Of a DNA stretch of 64,000 bases, positions 62,136 through 64,000 are shown piece after piece. The DNA is from an uncultured Ruminococcus sp. (lineage in GTDB: Bacteria > Bacillota > Clostridia > Oscillospirales > Acutalibacteraceae). The notes under the pieces are model-generated. The model did no database searches, was not told where the DNA came from, and saw nothing but the letters and a program-made list of their open reading frames with translations. The stretch covers positions 1 to 64,000 of the forward strand of contig CADACB010000011.1 in assembly GCA_902786345.1 (NCBI GenBank), read 5' to 3'. A program made the position numbers and the translations under genes. The first letter of the stretch is position 1. Each line of letters opens with the position of its first letter.

Positions 62136-62149
62136 CTCAAAGAGATAAT
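62136..62149 (+). repeat. Attachment site copy, right (attR core)
   Basis: CTCAAAGAGATAAT, identical to the last codons of rpsI at 57931-57944, but with no S9 coding sequence before it. Confidence 0.85.
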
Positions 62150-62402
62150 CAGAGCCTTTCGGCGGTTATTGGAAATACAATGTTTATGTGGGTTTTATTG
62201 TTCTGCGGCTGTCTGAAATACGCTCAGTTCAGGACTTTATGATGAGTGGCTTAATTTAGTTTGCCCGAAATGGGCAGTGACTTGGCTGCTATTTATTGTT
62301 GTATAATTGCCGCTTATACTCAGAAAACGACCACTTATCGTTAAACGCTGGATTTGATTTTTTACACGTGCTATACTGTTGTCAAGAAAGGAGGAAAACA
62401 TA

Positions 62403-62843
62403 ATGAAGGTAGAGATAAAAATTGATGACGGCTGTAATGAGCCAAAGGTAATTATCATTACAAATAAGGTTACGGATGAAATAAATGATATACTCAATAC
62501 ACTATCATCAAAGTCACCTGAAGTTATTACAGGTTTTTACAATGACTTGGCTGAAATTCTATCTCCAAATGATATAATCCGCATTTACGCAGCAGGTGGC
62601 AAAACCTTTGCTTTGATTGATAAGAAAGAATATATTCTCAGACAGAGATTATATGAATTGGAAAGTAAGTTGAGTAAACAAAGCTTTGTAAGAATTTCCA
62701 ATTCAGAGATTATCAATCTAAAAAAAGTAAAAAACTTTGATTTGAGCTTGACGGGTACAATTTGCGTTAAATTATCTGACGGAACGGTTACCTATGTTTC
62801 AAGACGATATGTATCAAAAATCAAACAGGTTTTAGGTTTATAG
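62403..62843 (+). CDS. LytTR-type DNA-binding regulator
   Basis: 146 residues. The C-terminal ~95 residues are a LytTR domain: IIRIYAAGGKTFALIDKKEYILRQRLYELE, then FVRISNSEIINLKKVKNFD and YVSRRYVSKIKQVLGL. The first ~50 residues are a short acidic lead without a receiver domain. AAAGGAGG stands seven bases before the ATG at 62403. The gene is followed after 10 bp by a DUF3021-type membrane protein. In such LytTR regulatory systems (HdrRM and BrsRM of Streptococcus mutans) the membrane partner holds back the regulator. Confidence 0.9.
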   Translation: MKVEIKIDDGCNEPKVIIITNKVTDEINDILNTLSSKSPEVITGFYNDLAEILSPNDIIRIYAAGGKTFALIDKKEYILRQRLYELESKLSKQSFVRISNSEIINLKKVKNFDLSLTGTICVKLSDGTVTYVSRRYVSKIKQVLGL

Positions 62844-62853
62844 GAGGTTAATT

Positions 62854-63318
62854 ATGAAAAAGAAAATTGTTTTACGCAGCCTGATCGGTGCACCTATCGG
62901 TTTGACTATCAGCTTTATTATGACGCTTATCATTTCGGCAATTATTAACAAGGGAGAGTATTATCCTGTTCAACCGCAGCTTACAGCTCTTTGTGGGAGT
63001 GAACTGAATGCCGTTATGATTCAGACAGTATGCTCTTTGATATATGGAGCTGCGTTTGGCGGAGCGTCTGTTATCTGGGAAGTTGAAGGCTGGAGTCTTT
63101 TGAAGCAGACTGTTATGCACTGCCTTGTAATCTCCACATCATCATTCCCGATTGCTTATTGTATGTATTGGATGCCGCACAATCTTTTAGGTATCGCCAT
63201 ATATATTTTAATCTTCTTTGTAATTTATTTCTGCATCTGGCTCGGTCTGTATTTTGCGATGAAAAAGAGAATCCGGGAGTTTAACAATAAGGTAAGGACT
63301 GACTTCACAGCCGGATAA
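62854..63318 (+). CDS. DUF3021-type membrane protein, partner of the LytTR regulator
   Basis: 154 residues with four hydrophobic helices (about 9-31, 54-74, 86-107, 115-138) and a basic C-terminus. The layout and the GGASVIWEVEGWSLLKQTVMHC region fit DUF3021 proteins, almost always encoded beside LytTR regulators. TAGGAGG precedes the ATG. It probably acts as the membrane inhibitor or sensor of the upstream regulator (inference from known pairs). Confidence 0.85.
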   Translation: MKKKIVLRSLIGAPIGLTISFIMTLIISAIINKGEYYPVQPQLTALCGSELNAVMIQTVCSLIYGAAFGGASVIWEVEGWSLLKQTVMHCLVISTSSFPIAYCMYWMPHNLLGIAIYILIFFVIYFCIWLGLYFAMKKRIREFNNKVRTDFTAG

Positions 63319-63324
63319 GCAATG

Positions 63325-63355
63325 CCGTCAAGCGGGATAATATCCTGTTTGGCGG
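63325..63355 (+). terminator. Probable terminator
   Basis: A 14-bp stem CCGTCAAGCGGGAT / ATCCTGTTTGGCGG with three G-U pairs and a three-base loop. The T tail is weak (TGTTTATATTTAT). The gap to 63489 also holds a GC-rich inverted stretch (GCCGGCGCG .. CGCACCGGCGGC, 63438-63479) of the dispersed kind. Confidence 0.55.
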
Positions 63356-63489
63356 TGTTTATATTTATAAATCAAATAATATTACTATTGGTGAAGCTCT
63401 ATGGACTATATCATACTTGGTTTATTGATACAGGCAGCTTGCCGGCGCGAATCGTCCCGTGCGGTCACGCACCGGCGGCATAGAATTTT

Positions 63490-63518
63490 TTGACAAGAAC
63501 AGAAGTATATAGTATAAT
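63490..63518 (+). promoter_or_regulatory. Consensus sigma-A promoter
   Basis: TTGACA (63490-63495), exactly 17 bp, TATAAT (63513-63518), 46 bp before the Lrp/AsnC-family gene. Confidence 0.93.
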
Positions 63519-63564
63519 GAAGATACTTTGATGAAAAGTATAATTTGAAAAAGGAGTCAGTGAT

Positions 63565-64000
63565 ATGAATAAGCTGTTGAACATTTTAAGCCGTAATGCC
63601 GAGTTTACAACTGCACAGTTGGCGGCAATGCTTGGAGAAAGTGAAGAGGCGGTCAAGGCAAGTATTGAAGAATATAAGGCTCAGGGAATTATTAAGGGCA
63701 CAACAACTCTTATTGATTGGGATAAGGTGCCTGATTCAGGTGTTACAGCAATCATAGAGCTGAAGGTTACTCCAAAGCCTGAAACAGGCTTTGATGATAT
63801 TGCAAAGATCGTGATGTCATATGATAACGTTGAAAGCGTGTATCTTGCGGCGTCCTCACGCTATGATCTGATCGCAACCGTAAAGGGAAGTACAATTCAA
63901 GAAATAGCAGAGTTTGTTTCAAAACGTCTTTCAACCCTCGACAACGTAATAGGTACAGCAACAAGCTTTGTTCTTACACAATATAAGGGCGGCGGTGTTG
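63565..64000 (+). CDS. Lrp/AsnC-family transcriptional regulator (3' end outside window)
   Basis: 145 residues visible, and the frame is still open at the window edge. The N-terminal helix-turn-helix reads LLNILSRNAEFTTAQLAAMLGESEEAVKASIEEYKAQGII. The RAM/ligand domain follows: AIIELKVTPKPETGFDDIA, VESVYLAASSRYDLIATVKG, TLDNVIGTATSFVLTQYKGGG. About 145-165 residues is the full length of this family, so little is missing. AAAAGGAG precedes the ATG. Members of this subgroup often sit beside an aminotransferase gene, which would lie beyond the edge. Confidence 0.92.
   Translation, partial: MNKLLNILSRNAEFTTAQLAAMLGESEEAVKASIEEYKAQGIIKGTTTLIDWDKVPDSGVTAIIELKVTPKPETGFDDIAKIVMSYDNVESVYLAASSRYDLIATVKGSTIQEIAEFVSKRLSTLDNVIGTATSFVLTQYKGGGV

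Larger units (their letters stand above)
57931..62149. mobile_element. 4.2-kb integrative element inserted at the 3' end of rpsI
   Basis: Flanked by the 14-bp direct repeat CTCAAAGAGATAAT (57931-57944 and 62136-62149). It contains a tyrosine integrase at the right end and a divergent, tightly packed minus-strand operon. In transcription order that operon is an excisionase-like HTH, a winged-helix protein, a replisome-organiser-like protein, a Cys-rich phage-type protein, a small protein, an HTH protein and a final small protein. 11-bp repeats TGGTGTTTATT lie near both ends. Without the element, rpsI would be followed by the sequence now right of 62149. There are no conjugation, capsid or resistance genes, so transfer would need a helper. 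It resembles the smallest phage-satellite-like islands (inference). Confidence 0.85.

Overview
The window reads as chromosome of an anaerobic, low-to-mid GC, Gram-positive gut Clostridium relative. It most resembles Oscillospiraceae such as Ruminococcus or [Eubacterium] siraeum. This is inferred from gene content: strong AGGAGG ribosome sites, TTGACA-17-TATAAT promoters, a Na+-pumping decarboxylase beta/gamma pair, a split two-subunit transketolase, a secreted GH13 amylase, and very long secreted proteins built from tandem 'YAVYYK...W-T' domains. No rRNA or tRNA gene was seen.

Layout. 1-8218: three secreted repeat proteins in tandem: the 3' end of one, a CAP/SCP-domain protein, and a starch-degrading alpha-amylase whose 3' repeat region is frameshifted. 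8.7-16 kb: a small membrane protein, an Lgt-family enzyme, a membrane-protein/Xre-regulator pair, an acidic membrane protein and a degenerate metallo-beta-lactamase-fold protein on the minus strand, a PpiC/PrsA-type lipoprotein foldase and a Sir2 deacylase. 16.5-20.6 kb: an apparent secreted-peptide and ABC-exporter operon whose peptide gene carries a stop codon in its signal sequence. 20.6-27.4 kb: patatin, CarD, malic enzyme, RNase P RNA (minus strand), an 82-bp tandem repeat, an Xre regulator, and a minus-strand operon of SPFH protein, ribbon-helix-helix protein and a 56-residue protein. 27.6-35.3 kb: a 2550-residue secreted protein with putative carbohydrate-binding modules and 21 repeat domains. 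35-43 kb: FkbM methyltransferase, membrane protein, glnS, gltX, leuB, and the OadG/OadB pair. 43.6-47.8 kb: a 1405-residue repeat protein ending in a transglutaminase-like domain. 48-57.9 kb: a MacB-type ABC transporter, a pyridoxal/pyridoxamine kinase, a second acidic membrane protein, transketolase, an ECF S component, rplM and rpsI.

57,931-62,149 is a compact 4.2-kb integrative element inserted exactly at the 3' end of rpsI. It is bounded by a 14-bp direct repeat that contains the rpsI stop codon. It encodes a tyrosine integrase, an excisionase-like protein, replication-type proteins and small phage-like proteins. Beyond it lie a LytTR regulator with a DUF3021-type membrane partner and the start of an Lrp/AsnC regulator.

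The dominant theme is a secreted surface or starch-handling system. Five proteins share about 46 copies of one ~90-residue beta-domain, coupled to amylase, starch-binding, CAP and transglutaminase modules. None shows an LPxTG motif or dockerin.
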